From: Pseudomonadota bacterium
GTDB taxonomy: Bacteria; Pseudomonadota; Gammaproteobacteria; Burkholderiales; Rhodocyclaceae
DNA: 49,165 bases
Direction of reading: 5' to 3'
Assembly (NCBI GenBank): GCA_021849505.1
Contig: JAJZSW010000012.1
Coordinates: forward strand, 1 to 49,165
Below the pieces are notes generated by a model. The model saw only the letters and a program-made list of their open reading frames with translations, was not told the DNA's origin and did no database searches. Positions 37,354 through 48,878 of this stretch are shown here, piece after piece. Position 1 is the first letter of the stretch; the number at the start of each line of letters is the position of its first letter. The translations under genes and the position numbers were made by a program.

Positions 37354-39510
37354 ATGAAATCCATCGAATTCCTCAAGATTGTCCATTTGCGCGGTCCCAA
37401 CATGTGGACCTACCGTCCGGTCCTCGAAGCCTGGATCGACATCGGCGAACTGGAAGACTGTCCCTCCAACACGATTCCCGGCTTTTACGAGCGGCTGTCG
37501 GGCTGGTTGCCGTCGCTGGTCGAGCACCGCTGCAGCTACGACGAGCGCGGCGGCTTTCTGCGCCGCGTGCAGGAGGGCACCTGGCCGGGGCATATCATGG
37601 AACACGTCACGCTCGAACTGCAGGCGCTGGCAGGACTGCCCGGCGGCTTCGGCCGGGCGCGCGAGATGGCGACGCGCGGCCACTACAAGGTGGTGGTGCG
37701 CGCCTGGCACGAGGACCTGACGCGCGCCGCACTCTACGCCGCGCGGGATCTGGTGATGGCCGCCATCGAGGACAAACCCTTCGATGTTACGGCGACGGTC
37801 GAGGAACTGACCGACCTCGCCGAAGCGAAGTGCCTCGGTCCGAGCACGGCCGCGATCGTCGATGCCGCCGATTCGCGCGACATTCCCGCGATCCGGCTCT
37901 CGGATGCCAATCTGGTCCAACTGGGCTACGGCGCCAAAAGCCGCCGCATCTGGACCGCCGAGACCGACCTGACCAGCGCGATCGCGGAAAGCATCTCGCG
38001 CGACAAGGACCTGACCAAGTCGCTGCTGCAGCCCTGCGGCGTGCCAGTGCCGGAAGGCCGGATGGTCGACAGCCCGGCCGACGCCTGGGAAGCCGCGCAG
38101 GACATCGGCCTGCCGGTGGTGCTGAAGCCTTACGACGGCAACCACGGCCGCGGCGTCTTCATCAACCTGACGACGCGCGAGGAAATCGAAATGGCCTACG
38201 GCGTGGCCGACGAGGAAGGCAGCGGCGTCATGATCGAGCGTTCGATCTCCGGCGTCGAGCATCGCCTGCTCGTGGTCGGCGGCAAGCTGGCCGCCGCGAC
38301 CAAGGGCGACATGGTGTCGGTGACCGGCGACGGCAAATCGACGATCAAGCAGCTGATCGACAGCCAGATCAATTCCGATCCGCGCCGCGGCACGACCGAG
38401 GAGCATCCGCTCAACTACATCCGCCTCGATTCCGCCGCCCGGCTCGAGATTTCGCGCCAGGGTTTCAAGAGCGGCGAGGACGTGCCGGCCGCCGAGCAGA
38501 AGGTGATCATCCAGCGCGCCGGCAACCATGCCTTCGACGTCACCGACGAGGTGCACCCGGAGGTCGCCCGCGCTGCCGGCCTTGCCGCAAAGATCGTCGG
38601 ACTCGACATCGCCGGCATCGACCTCGTCTGCGAAGACATCTCGCGGCCGCTGCAGGAGCAGGGCGGGGCGATCGTCGAAGTGAATGCCGGCCCGAGCCTG
38701 CTGATGCACCTGAAACCCGCGGTGGGCAAGCCGCGCCCGGTCGGCAAGGCCATTGTCGACCACCTGTTCCCCGGGACCGACAGTTGCTGTATTCCAGTGG
38801 TCGGCGTCACCGGCCACCGCGACACGACCCTGATCGCGCAGATCGTCGCGCAGCTCTCGCAACTGGCCGGGAAGCGTACCGGCCTGGCCTGCGCCGCAGG
38901 CCTGTTCCTCGACCGGCGCCAGGTCGAAAAGGGCAACTGCGCCCGGTTCGAACCGGCGCGCCGGCTGCTCATGAACCGGGCCGTCGATCTGGCCGTGATC
39001 GAGAATCCCCCGGCGACCATGGCCGGCGAGGGCCTGGCCTACGAGCGCTGCCAGGTGGGCGTCATCACCGCCATCGACGGCGCCGTCACACTGCCGGAGC
39101 ACGGCATCGATAACGCCGACCAGATGTACAAGGTGCTGCGCACCCAGATCGATGTCGTGCTGCCCTCGGGCATCGCCGTCCTGAATGCCGAAGATCCGAT
39201 GGTCGTCGAGATGGCCGAATTGTGCGATGGCCAAGTGCTGTTCTTCGGCACCGATGCGGCGCAGCCCCTGATCGTCGAGCATCGCCAGAAGGGCGGCCGC
39301 ACGCTGCTGGTCCGCGATGGCCGGATCGTGCTGGCCGCCGCTTCGCTCGAGGCGCCGCTCATCGAACTGGCGCTGATCCCGCTGCTGCAGGAGTCGTCCG
39401 ATCATCTCACCGCGGTGCTGGCCGCGCTGGCGACGGGTTGGGCGCTGGGCTTCGCCCCCGAACAACTGCGCGCCGGCATCGAAACCTATCGCACCCCATC
39501 TGCTGCCTGA
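37354..39510 (+). CDS. Cyanophycin synthetase-like protein CphA' with degenerate Mur-ligase P-loop
   Basis: A 718-residue paralogue of cyanophycin synthetase. The N-terminal domain (MKSIEFLKIVHLRGPNMWTY) and the ATP-grasp domain look intact (CLGPSTAAIVDAA, LPVVLKPYDGNHGRGVF, IERSISGVEHRLLVVGG, GIDLVCEDISRPLQEQGGAIVEVNAGPSL). In the Mur-ligase-like half the nucleotide loop reads VGVTGHRDTTLIAQ where the partner CphA has SGTNGKTTTVRL, so the P-loop lysine is missing. The protein is also about 140 residues shorter at the C terminus. The aspartate-adding ATP-grasp site may work while the arginine-adding site cannot. It starts at ATG 37354, and cphA follows 12 bases after the stop. Confidence 0.9.
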   Translation: MKSIEFLKIVHLRGPNMWTYRPVLEAWIDIGELEDCPSNTIPGFYERLSGWLPSLVEHRCSYDERGGFLRRVQEGTWPGHIMEHVTLELQALAGLPGGFGRAREMATRGHYKVVVRAWHEDLTRAALYAARDLVMAAIEDKPFDVTATVEELTDLAEAKCLGPSTAAIVDAADSRDIPAIRLSDANLVQLGYGAKSRRIWTAETDLTSAIAESISRDKDLTKSLLQPCGVPVPEGRMVDSPADAWEAAQDIGLPVVLKPYDGNHGRGVFINLTTREEIEMAYGVADEEGSGVMIERSISGVEHRLLVVGGKLAAATKGDMVSVTGDGKSTIKQLIDSQINSDPRRGTTEEHPLNYIRLDSAARLEISRQGFKSGEDVPAAEQKVIIQRAGNHAFDVTDEVHPEVARAAGLAAKIVGLDIAGIDLVCEDISRPLQEQGGAIVEVNAGPSLLMHLKPAVGKPRPVGKAIVDHLFPGTDSCCIPVVGVTGHRDTTLIAQIVAQLSQLAGKRTGLACAAGLFLDRRQVEKGNCARFEPARRLLMNRAVDLAVIENPPATMAGEGLAYERCQVGVITAIDGAVTLPEHGIDNADQMYKVLRTQIDVVLPSGIAVLNAEDPMVVEMAELCDGQVLFFGTDAAQPLIVEHRQKGGRTLLVRDGRIVLAAASLEAPLIELALIPLLQESSDHLTAVLAALATGWALGFAPEQLRAGIETYRTPSAA

Positions 39511-39522
39511 TCTCTGGATACC

Positions 39523-42093
39523 ATGGAAATTTCCCGCATCCGGGCCCTGCGCGGCCCCAACCTCTGGTCCCGCCACACCTCCATCCAGGCGCTGGTGCAG
39601 TGCCACGACGACGAATGTGCCTTCAGCCGCATGCCCGGTTTCGAGGCGCGCATCCGCGCGCGCTTCCCCCTGATCGGGCCGATGCGTCCGGTCGGGTTCA
39701 CCGGTGAACTGGCCATCGCGCACGCACTGCAGTATGCCGCGCTCAACCTGCAGGCGCAGGCCGGCTGCCCCGTGACATTCAGCCGGAATGCGCCGACCAC
39801 CGACATCGGCCTGTATCAGGTCGTCGTCGAATACACCGAGGAAGCGGTCGGCCGCCTCGCGTTCGACCTCGCGGAAAAACTCTGCATCGCCGCGCGCGAC
39901 GACCAGCCCTTCGACCTCGATGCGGCCTTGAAGGCCTTGCGCGATCTCGACGAGGACGAGCGCCTCGGCCCGTCCACCGGTGCCATCGTCAAGGCGGCGA
40001 TCGACCGCGACATTCCTTACCGTCGACTGACGCGCGGCAGCCTCGTGCAGTTCGGCTGGGGGAGCAAGCAGCGCCGCATCCAGGCCGCGGAAATCGACAC
40101 CACCTCGGCCATTGGGGAATCCATTGCCCAGGACAAGGAGCTGACCAAGCAATTGTTGAGGTGCGCCGGCGTACCGGTACCGATCGGCAAGGTCGCCGAC
40201 AACGTCGAGGACGGCTGGAAGGCGGCGCTGGAAATCGGCTTGCCGGTGGTAACCAAGCCCTTCGACGGCAATCAGGGCAAAGGCGTGACGGTCAATATCG
40301 TCAGCCGCGATCACTTCGAGATCGTCTTCGCCGTGGCGCAGGGTTACAGCCGCGACGTCATCGTTGAAAAGTTCATCGAGGGTCACGATTACCGCGTGCT
40401 GGTGGTCGGCGACAAGCTGGTCGCCGTCGCGCGCCGCGAGCCGCCGCACGTGATCGGCGATGGCGTGCATACCGTCCGCGAGCTGATCGAAATCGTCAAC
40501 AGCGATCCGCGCCGCGGCGAAGGTCATGGCACCTCGCTGACCAAGATCAGGATCGACAATATCGTTCATTCGCGTCTGGCGGTTCAGGGTTACGCCATCG
40601 ACTCGGTGTTGCCCAAGGGCGCGCGCGCCGTGTTGCGGAACAACGCCAACCTGTCGACCGGCGGCACGGCCACCGATGTCACGGATGACGTGCATCCCGA
40701 AACGGCGGCACGCTGCATCCAGGTCGCGCAGATGGTTGGCATCGACATCGCGGGAGTCGACGTGGTTTGCCAGAATATCGGCCAGCCGCTCGAAGAACAA
40801 AGCGCGGGCGTTGTCGAGATCAATGCCGCGCCCGGCCTGCGCATGCACCTCGATCCATCCTTCGGCAAGGGGCGCGATGTCGGCAAGGCAGTCATCGAGA
40901 CGATGTTCGGACTTGGTGAAAACGGCCGCATCCCGATCGTCGCGGTGTCCGGCACCAACGGCAAGACGACGACCGTGCGCCTGATCGCCCACCTGATCGG
41001 CCAGACCGGCAAGCGCATGGGCATGACGACGACCGACGGCGTCTATGTCGAAGGCCGCCTGATCGATACCGGCGACTGCAGCGGCCCGAAGAGCGCCCGC
41101 AACGTGCTGCTGCATCCGGAGGTCGATGCGGCCGTATTCGAGACGGCGCGCGGCGGCATCCTGCGCGAAGGACTCGGCTTCGACCGCTGCGATGTCGCGG
41201 TTGTCACCAACCTCGGCGTGGGCGACCACCTCGGCCTCAACTACATCACCACGACCGAGGAACTCGCCGTGGTCAAGCGCGTCATTGCGCAGAATACCGG
41301 GCCGAGCGGCACGGCAGTCCTGAACGCGGCCGATCCGAACGTGGCGAAGATGGCAAGCGCATGCCCAGGCCATGTCATCTTCTTTGCCGCCGATCCTCAT
41401 CTGCCGGCGATGCTGACCCATCGGGCGCAGGGCAAGCGCGTCGTTTTCCGCGACGGCGATGCGCTAGTCGCGGTCGAGGGCGCGGTCGAGGAGCGCATCG
41501 ACCTCTCCGGCATTCCGCTGACGCGCAAGGGCACGATCGGCTTCCAGGTCGAGAACGTGATGGCCTCGCTTGCCGCCGCATGGGCGCTCGGCATCGACTG
41601 GAACACCATCCGCATCGGACTGGCTTCCTTCGTCAATGACGCCGGGACGGCACCCGGCCGCTTCAATGTCTTCGACTACCAGGGTGCGACGCTGATCGCC
41701 GACTACGGCCACAACCCGGATGCCATCCAGGCGCTGGTCAAGGCCGTCGAGGCCATGCCGGCGAAACAACGCTGGGTGGTCATCAGCGCGGCCGGCGACC
41801 GGCGCGACGAGGACATCCGCAAGCAGACCGAGATCCTCGGCGACGCCTTCGACGGCGCCATCCTCTATCAGGACGCCTGCCAGCGCGGCCGCGCCGACGG
41901 CGAAGTGCTGGGCCTGCTGCAGCAGGGGCTGGTCAATGCGTCCCGGACCAGGCAGATCGAGGAAATCCGCGGCGAGTTTTTGGCCATCGATACGGCACTG
42001 GCCAAACTGCAGCCCGGCGACCTGTGCCTGATCCTCGTCGATCAGGTCGAGGAGGCGCTGGCACACATCACCAAGCGGATCGCGGAAGGCTAA
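39523..42093 (+). CDS. cphA: Cyanophycin synthetase
   Basis: CphA (856 aa) builds multi-L-arginyl-poly-L-aspartate, a nitrogen and carbon reserve, adding Asp to the backbone and Arg to side chains at two ATP-dependent sites. Seen: the N-terminal domain (ISRIRALRGPNLWSRHTSI) and the ATP-grasp site (CAGVPVPIGKVADN, LPVVTKPFDGNQGKGVTV, IVEKFIEGHDYRVLVVG, GVVEINAAPGLRMH). An intact Mur-ligase domain follows (IVAVSGTNGKTTTVRLIAHL, ARGGILREGLGFDRCDVAVV, DYGHNPDAIQALV). Length fits proteobacterial CphA. Together with CphA', DUF1854 and the ABC exporter it forms a cyanophycin locus; no cyanophycinase or isoaspartyl dipeptidase gene is in the window. Confidence 0.96.
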   Translation: MEISRIRALRGPNLWSRHTSIQALVQCHDDECAFSRMPGFEARIRARFPLIGPMRPVGFTGELAIAHALQYAALNLQAQAGCPVTFSRNAPTTDIGLYQVVVEYTEEAVGRLAFDLAEKLCIAARDDQPFDLDAALKALRDLDEDERLGPSTGAIVKAAIDRDIPYRRLTRGSLVQFGWGSKQRRIQAAEIDTTSAIGESIAQDKELTKQLLRCAGVPVPIGKVADNVEDGWKAALEIGLPVVTKPFDGNQGKGVTVNIVSRDHFEIVFAVAQGYSRDVIVEKFIEGHDYRVLVVGDKLVAVARREPPHVIGDGVHTVRELIEIVNSDPRRGEGHGTSLTKIRIDNIVHSRLAVQGYAIDSVLPKGARAVLRNNANLSTGGTATDVTDDVHPETAARCIQVAQMVGIDIAGVDVVCQNIGQPLEEQSAGVVEINAAPGLRMHLDPSFGKGRDVGKAVIETMFGLGENGRIPIVAVSGTNGKTTTVRLIAHLIGQTGKRMGMTTTDGVYVEGRLIDTGDCSGPKSARNVLLHPEVDAAVFETARGGILREGLGFDRCDVAVVTNLGVGDHLGLNYITTTEELAVVKRVIAQNTGPSGTAVLNAADPNVAKMASACPGHVIFFAADPHLPAMLTHRAQGKRVVFRDGDALVAVEGAVEERIDLSGIPLTRKGTIGFQVENVMASLAAAWALGIDWNTIRIGLASFVNDAGTAPGRFNVFDYQGATLIADYGHNPDAIQALVKAVEAMPAKQRWVVISAAGDRRDEDIRKQTEILGDAFDGAILYQDACQRGRADGEVLGLLQQGLVNASRTRQIEEIRGEFLAIDTALAKLQPGDLCLILVDQVEEALAHITKRIAEG

Positions 42094-42099
42094 GGCACA

Positions 42100-42125
42100 A
42101 TAGTCGGCGCTGGCAAGACGGCACG
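42100..42125 (+). repeat. 26-bp dispersed repeat, copy 13 (6 bases after the cphA stop)
   Basis: Matches the consensus at 25 of 26 positions, on the same strand as cphA and 6 bases past its stop. The downstream bases allow a further GGCAAG/CTTGCC pairing but with no T run. Confidence 0.88.
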
Positions 42126-42162
42126 GCCGGGCTTGCCGCAAACCACAACAAGGAAGACAACC

Positions 42163-44655
<2,493 letters not shown>

Positions 44656-44661
44656 TCGATG

Positions 44662-45360
<699 letters not shown>

Positions 45361-45389
45361 ACAACGTCACTTATCGGGAAGGGAACATC

Positions 45390-46298
45390 ATGCGTCTGGC
45401 GATGATCGGGCTGGGGAAAATGGGCGGCAACATGGTGCGGCGCCTGCGCCGCGGGGGCATCGAAGTCGTCGGCTACGATCGCGATGCGCAGGTGGTGGCC
45501 GGCCTGGCCGGCGAATGCGGCATGGTGGCCGCGACTTCCGTGGCCGACGCGGTGGGCAAGTTGCCCTCGCCCAAAGTGGTCTGGCTGATGCTGCCGAGCG
45601 GCGATCCGACCGAGAAACAATTAAAGGAACTGGTCCCGCTGCTGGCCAGGGGCGATATCGTCGTCGATGGCGGCAACTCCAACTACAAGGAAAGCCAGCG
45701 GCGCGGCGCCTGGCTGGCGGAGCAGGGCATCGGCTTCATGGATTCCGGCACGTCGGGCGGGGTCTGGGGGCTTGAGAACGGTTATTGCCTGATGGTGGGG
45801 GCATCGCCGGAGGTGGCCAAGGTCGTCGAACCGGTGCTCAAGGTGCTGGCGCCCGCACCGGACCGCGGCTGGGCGCACGTCGGCCCGGTGGGGGCCGGCC
45901 ACTACGCCAAGATGATCCACAACGGCATCGAGTACGGCATGATGCAGGCGCTCGCCGAGGGGCTCGATCTGCTCAAGGGCAAACAGGAGTTCAATTATGA
46001 TCTCGCCCAGCTGACGGAATTGTGGCGCCACAGCTCCGTCGTGCGCAGCTGGCTGCTCGACCTCACCGCCGATGCCCTGAAAGGCGATCAGGAACTGGCC
46101 AACATTGCACCTTACGTGTCGGACTCGGGCGAAGGCCGCTGGACGGTCATCGATTCCATCGAGCAAGGCATTCCGGCCCCGGTGCTGACGCTGGCGCTGC
46201 AGATGCGCTTCGCCAGCCAGGACGAGAAGGGCTACAGCTACCGGCTGCTTTCGCTGATGCGCAACGCCTTCGGCGGCCATGCGATGAAGGCAAAATAA
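45390..46298 (+). CDS. gnd: 6-phosphogluconate dehydrogenase, decarboxylating, short form
   Basis: Converts 6-phosphogluconate to ribulose 5-phosphate and CO2. At 302 residues it belongs to the short class, unlike the approximately 470-residue enteric enzyme. Seen: Rossmann loop [52 protein letters not shown], and [20 protein letters not shown] with the catalytic Lys and Glu. [16 protein letters not shown] and [10 protein letters not shown] end the protein. The residues after the Rossmann glycines (YDRDAQ) have an acidic Asp, as in NAD-preferring short forms, so the cofactor may be NAD; this is inferred. Its TAA shares one base with the zwf ATG. Confidence 0.94.
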   Translation: MRLAMIGLGKMGGNMVRRLRRGGIEVVGYDRDAQVVAGLAGECGMVAATSVADAVGKLPSPKVVWLMLPSGDPTEKQLKELVPLLARGDIVVDGGNSNYKESQRRGAWLAEQGIGFMDSGTSGGVWGLENGYCLMVGASPEVAKVVEPVLKVLAPAPDRGWAHVGPVGAGHYAKMIHNGIEYGMMQALAEGLDLLKGKQEFNYDLAQLTELWRHSSVVRSWLLDLTADALKGDQELANIAPYVSDSGEGRWTVIDSIEQGIPAPVLTLALQMRFASQDEKGYSYRLLSLMRNAFGGHAMKAK

Positions 46299-47803
46299 TG
46301 AAGGCCATCGACCCCTGCACGCTGGTGATCTTCGGCGCCGGCGGCAACCTCTCCCGGCTCAAGCTGATCCCGGCGCTGTTCCGCCTCGAGTCCGCCGGGC
46401 GCCTGCCGGACGACATGGCGATTCTCGCCGCCGACCGCGAATCATGGGGCGACGAGGAATGGAGCGCCGAGGTCACCAAGATGCTCGTCGCGAAGTATCC
46501 GCAGGGGTATGACCACGGCGCCTGCCAGCGCTTCCACACGCGCATGCATTACCACGCCATCGTGCCCGGCGACGATGGCTCCTACGAGCGCCTGCGCCAG
46601 ACGCTGGAGGAAAACCCAGAGTTTTCGCGCAACGTCGTGTTCTACATGGCGGTGCGTCCCGCCGAGTTTCCCAGCATCATCGAGAAGCTCGGCACTGCCG
46701 GCCTGCTCCAGCAGAAGAACGGCTGGCGCCGCGTGGTCATCGAAAAGCCCTTCGGCTACGACCTGCTGTCGGCCCAGACGCTCCAGCAGAGCCTCTACAA
46801 GCATCTCAACGAGCCGCAGATCTACCGCATCGACCACTATCTGGGCAAGGGCACCGTGCAGAACGTCATGGTGTTCCGCTTCGCCAACATGCTGCTCGAA
46901 CCCCTGTGGAACCGGCATTACATCGACCACGTGCAGATCACCCATTCCGAGACACTGGGCATCGAAGGACGCGCCGGCTATTACGAAGGGGCGGGCGCGC
47001 TGCGCGACATGATCCAGAGCCACCTGCTGCAACTGATGGCGCTGGTGGCGATGGAACCGCCGGTGTCGATGGCGGCCGAACATCTGCGCGACGAGAAGGT
47101 CAAGGTGCTGAAGGCGATCCGGCCGATCACGCAGAATGCCGTGCACGCCCACGCCTTCCGCGGCCAGTACGGCAGCGGCACCATCGGCGGCAAGACGGTG
47201 CCCGGCTACACCGAAGAGAAGGGGGTGGCGCCGGACAGCACCACCGAAACCTATGCCGCGCTGAAACTGTTTGTCGACAACTGGCGCTGGTCGGGCGTGC
47301 CGTTCTACCTGCGTACCGGCAAGCGCATGGCCGAGGGCAGTTCGGCGATCTGCATCCGCTTCAAGAATCCGCCGCAGGACCTGCTGCGCCACACCCGCCA
47401 CGAACCCGCGCATCCCAACTGGATCATGCTCGGCATCCAGCCCAACGACTGCATGAAGATCGAACTGCAGGTGAAGGTGCCCGGGCTCGAACTGGCCACG
47501 CGCACCCTGAGCCTCGATGCCACCTACCGCAAGGCCAGCGACGAGGAATACGATGCCTACGAGGGGCTGCTGCTCGACACGCTGAACGGCGACCATTCGC
47601 TGTTCCTGCGCTACGACGAGGTGGAGTGGGCGTGGCGGGTCGTCGATCCGGTGCTGAAGGTCTGGTCGATGGAACGCGAGTTCATCAACACCTACCCGGC
47701 CGGCTCCTGGGGACCGCGCGGCACCTACCGGCTATTCGATCGCGACGACCAGTTCTGGCGGCATTCGCTCGAGATCGAGGGGGCGGATTTGCAGGCGTTC
47801 TGA
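46298..47803 (+). CDS. zwf: Glucose-6-phosphate 1-dehydrogenase
   Basis: Zwf (501 aa) oxidises glucose 6-phosphate to the lactone, the entry to the pentose phosphate and Entner-Doudoroff routes. Seen: [19 protein letters not shown] at the N terminus, [16 protein letters not shown], the active-site [15 protein letters not shown] with the catalytic His region, [20 protein letters not shown], and [18 protein letters not shown]. The nucleotide loop is GAGGNLS, where most family members have GA[ST]GDL; Asn for Asp occurs in other betaproteobacterial Zwf proteins, while the central Gly for Thr/Ser is less usual. It is coupled to gnd by a one-base overlap, and with pgl completes the oxidative branch. 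Confidence 0.96.
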   Translation: MKAIDPCTLVIFGAGGNLSRLKLIPALFRLESAGRLPDDMAILAADRESWGDEEWSAEVTKMLVAKYPQGYDHGACQRFHTRMHYHAIVPGDDGSYERLRQTLEENPEFSRNVVFYMAVRPAEFPSIIEKLGTAGLLQQKNGWRRVVIEKPFGYDLLSAQTLQQSLYKHLNEPQIYRIDHYLGKGTVQNVMVFRFANMLLEPLWNRHYIDHVQITHSETLGIEGRAGYYEGAGALRDMIQSHLLQLMALVAMEPPVSMAAEHLRDEKVKVLKAIRPITQNAVHAHAFRGQYGSGTIGGKTVPGYTEEKGVAPDSTTETYAALKLFVDNWRWSGVPFYLRTGKRMAEGSSAICIRFKNPPQDLLRHTRHEPAHPNWIMLGIQPNDCMKIELQVKVPGLELATRTLSLDATYRKASDEEYDAYEGLLLDTLNGDHSLFLRYDEVEWAWRVVDPVLKVWSMEREFINTYPAGSWGPRGTYRLFDRDDQFWRHSLEIEGADLQAF

Positions 47804-47811
47804 ACGCCGAA

Positions 47812-47837
47812 TAAGTTGGCGCTGGCAGGATGGCAAT
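47812..47837 (+). repeat. 26-bp dispersed repeat, copy 14 (8 bases after the zwf stop)
   Basis: Matches the consensus at 21 of 26 positions, with the core GGCGCTGGCAGGA intact. Same strand as zwf and 8 bases past its stop. Confidence 0.68.
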
Positions 47838-47864
47838 AACCGTTCTTCCGCTATCACAGGGACG

Positions 47865-47887
47865 GTGGAAAATGGTATTTTCTCCAC
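47865..47887. promoter_or_regulatory. Imperfect inverted repeat upstream of the MNT/HEPN pair
   Basis: GTGGAAAAT and ATTTTCTCCAC can pair with a two-base bulge around GGT. It ends 22 bases before the chosen start of the nucleotidyltransferase gene, a suitable place for an autoregulatory operator. No protein-binding evidence is available. Confidence 0.3.
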
Positions 47888-47909
47888 ATCGATCCTGAAG
47901 AAGCACGCC

Positions 47910-48212
47910 ATGTACCACATCGATTCGGCAACGCGCGACCAATTGACCAGCTATTGCCGTGGCAGGCATATTCGCCGCCTGTCGCTGTTCGGCTCGCAGG
48001 CAAGCGGTTCCGCGCGTCCCGACAGCGACATCGACCTATTGGTCGAGTTCGATGCGGGTCAAGAACCAGGACTCATCGGCATGGCGACGATAGAGGCGGA
48101 ATTGTCCCTCATCCTGGGTGGAGTTTCAGTCGACCTGCGCACGCCGCGCGAGTTGAGCCGTCACTTCCGTGACGAGGTCATGCGAAATGCACAGGTTCAG
48201 TATGCCGCCTGA
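47910..48212 (+). CDS. mntA: MNT-type minimal nucleotidyltransferase (HEPN/MNT antitoxin)
   Basis: A 100-residue minimal nucleotidyltransferase. The signature LSLFGSQASGSARPDSDIDLLVEF carries GS and the two catalytic aspartates of the DxD; a third acidic residue is in SVDLRTP. In known MntA/HepT systems this protein adds AMP to the HEPN toxin and neutralises it. I chose the ATG at 47910; a GTG at 47865 would add 15 residues that do not resemble the family. The reading frame overlaps the HEPN gene downstream, the usual arrangement. The 'mntA' name is by family analogy. Confidence 0.85.
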   Translation: MYHIDSATRDQLTSYCRGRHIRRLSLFGSQASGSARPDSDIDLLVEFDAGQEPGLIGMATIEAELSLILGGVSVDLRTPRELSRHFRDEVMRNAQVQYAA

Positions 48213-48531
48213 AGACCGGATACGCCTGCTGCACATGATCGAGGCTGCCACCGAAGCGATCTCATTCATCGCCGACAAGACACGCACGGAGCTGGAAAAC
48301 GACCGCAAGACACTGTTTGCCGTGATTCGTTGCGTTGAAATCATTGGCGAGGCGGCTGCCAAGGTGTCCGAGGCCACCAGATCGACAGCTCCCGATGTGC
48401 CATGGAGCGCGATCGTGGGTATGCGCAACCGCCTCGTTCATGCCTATTTCGACGTGGATACCGAAGTCGTGTGGAAAACGGTTACTACCGAGTTGCCTGG
48501 GCTCCGCAGTCGATTACAACAACTTTTGTAG
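48187..48531 (+). CDS. hepT: HEPN-domain toxin (DUF86, HepT-like)
   Basis: An all-helical HEPN ribonuclease of about 114 residues. The catalytic motif is intact: MRNRLVHAYFDVD gives Arg-x4-His-x-Tyr. Other family features are RIRLLHMIEAATEAISFI and FAVIRCVEIIGEAAAKVS. Starts at 48187 or 48202 are both possible; both lie within the tail of the MNT gene, so the two are translationally coupled. Known HepT proteins cleave RNA, tRNA in at least one studied case. Immediately downstream is a decayed region with a truncated rdgC. Confidence 0.85.
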   Translation: MHRFSMPPEDRIRLLHMIEAATEAISFIADKTRTELENDRKTLFAVIRCVEIIGEAAAKVSEATRSTAPDVPWSAIVGMRNRLVHAYFDVDTEVVWKTVTTELPGLRSRLQQLL

Positions 48532-48532
48532 C

Positions 48533-48803
48533 TTAAGCGGGTTTCTGCTCGCCCCCCAGCGCCACCAGCAAGTCTTCGAAGAGCTGCGCCAGTTCGCCGG
48601 CCATCAGGGCGAAATCGGCATCGAACAACTCGTCGGCCCCTCCGCTGATTTTTCCGCCTGCTCCTTCAGCACGTCGAGGAAGGCGAGCCGCTTGAGGTGC
48701 AGCTTGTCGGTCAGCACGAAGGACACCCGGTCGTTCCAGGTCATGCCCAGCCTGGTGACGAGCTTGCCGGCGGCGATGTGGGCGGCGACTTCCAGCGCAT
48801 ACA
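48533..48803 (-). pseudogene. rdgC: 3' remnant of rdgC (recombination-associated protein), frameshifted
   Basis: The minus strand encodes the C-terminal part of RdgC, a DNA-binding ring protein linked to recombination. [20 protein letters not shown] and [20 protein letters not shown] are read in one frame. After a shift near 48640-48655, at runs of A and G, the last part [20 protein letters not shown] is read in another frame and ends EQKPA at a TAA (48533-48535). The N-terminal two thirds (RdgC is normally about 300 aa) is absent: similarity stops near 48801, exactly where a 14-bp direct repeat begins. In the first frame an ORF continues to an ATG at 48882. It is a remnant and not a working gene, unless the frameshift is a sequence error. 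Confidence 0.8.
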
Positions 48804-48817
48804 CGAAAGTCAGTCTT
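48804..48817 (+). repeat. 14-bp direct repeat, left copy, at the rdgC truncation point
   Basis: CGAAAGTCAGTCTT occurs here and again at 49061-49074, 257 bases apart. The left copy abuts the point where rdgC similarity ends. Confidence 0.75.
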
Positions 48818-48878
48818 CGCGAGACGGCATCCGCCGCCGCGCTCCCCCCATTCGTATGACTTCCGTTATATTGACATG

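Noticed and set aside
37225-41421. A minus-strand open frame of about 1,400 codons opposite cphA' and cphA
   Set aside because: It mirrors the codon bias of the two synthetase genes in GC-rich DNA, has no recognisable domain and runs across two complete genes. Similar long shadow frames lie opposite rtcB, glgX, glgP and the chemoreceptor.
47180-47215. Repeat-like GGCGGCAAGACGGTGCC in zwf
   Set aside because: It encodes GGKTVPGY, conserved in glucose-6-phosphate dehydrogenases, and the first half of the element is missing.
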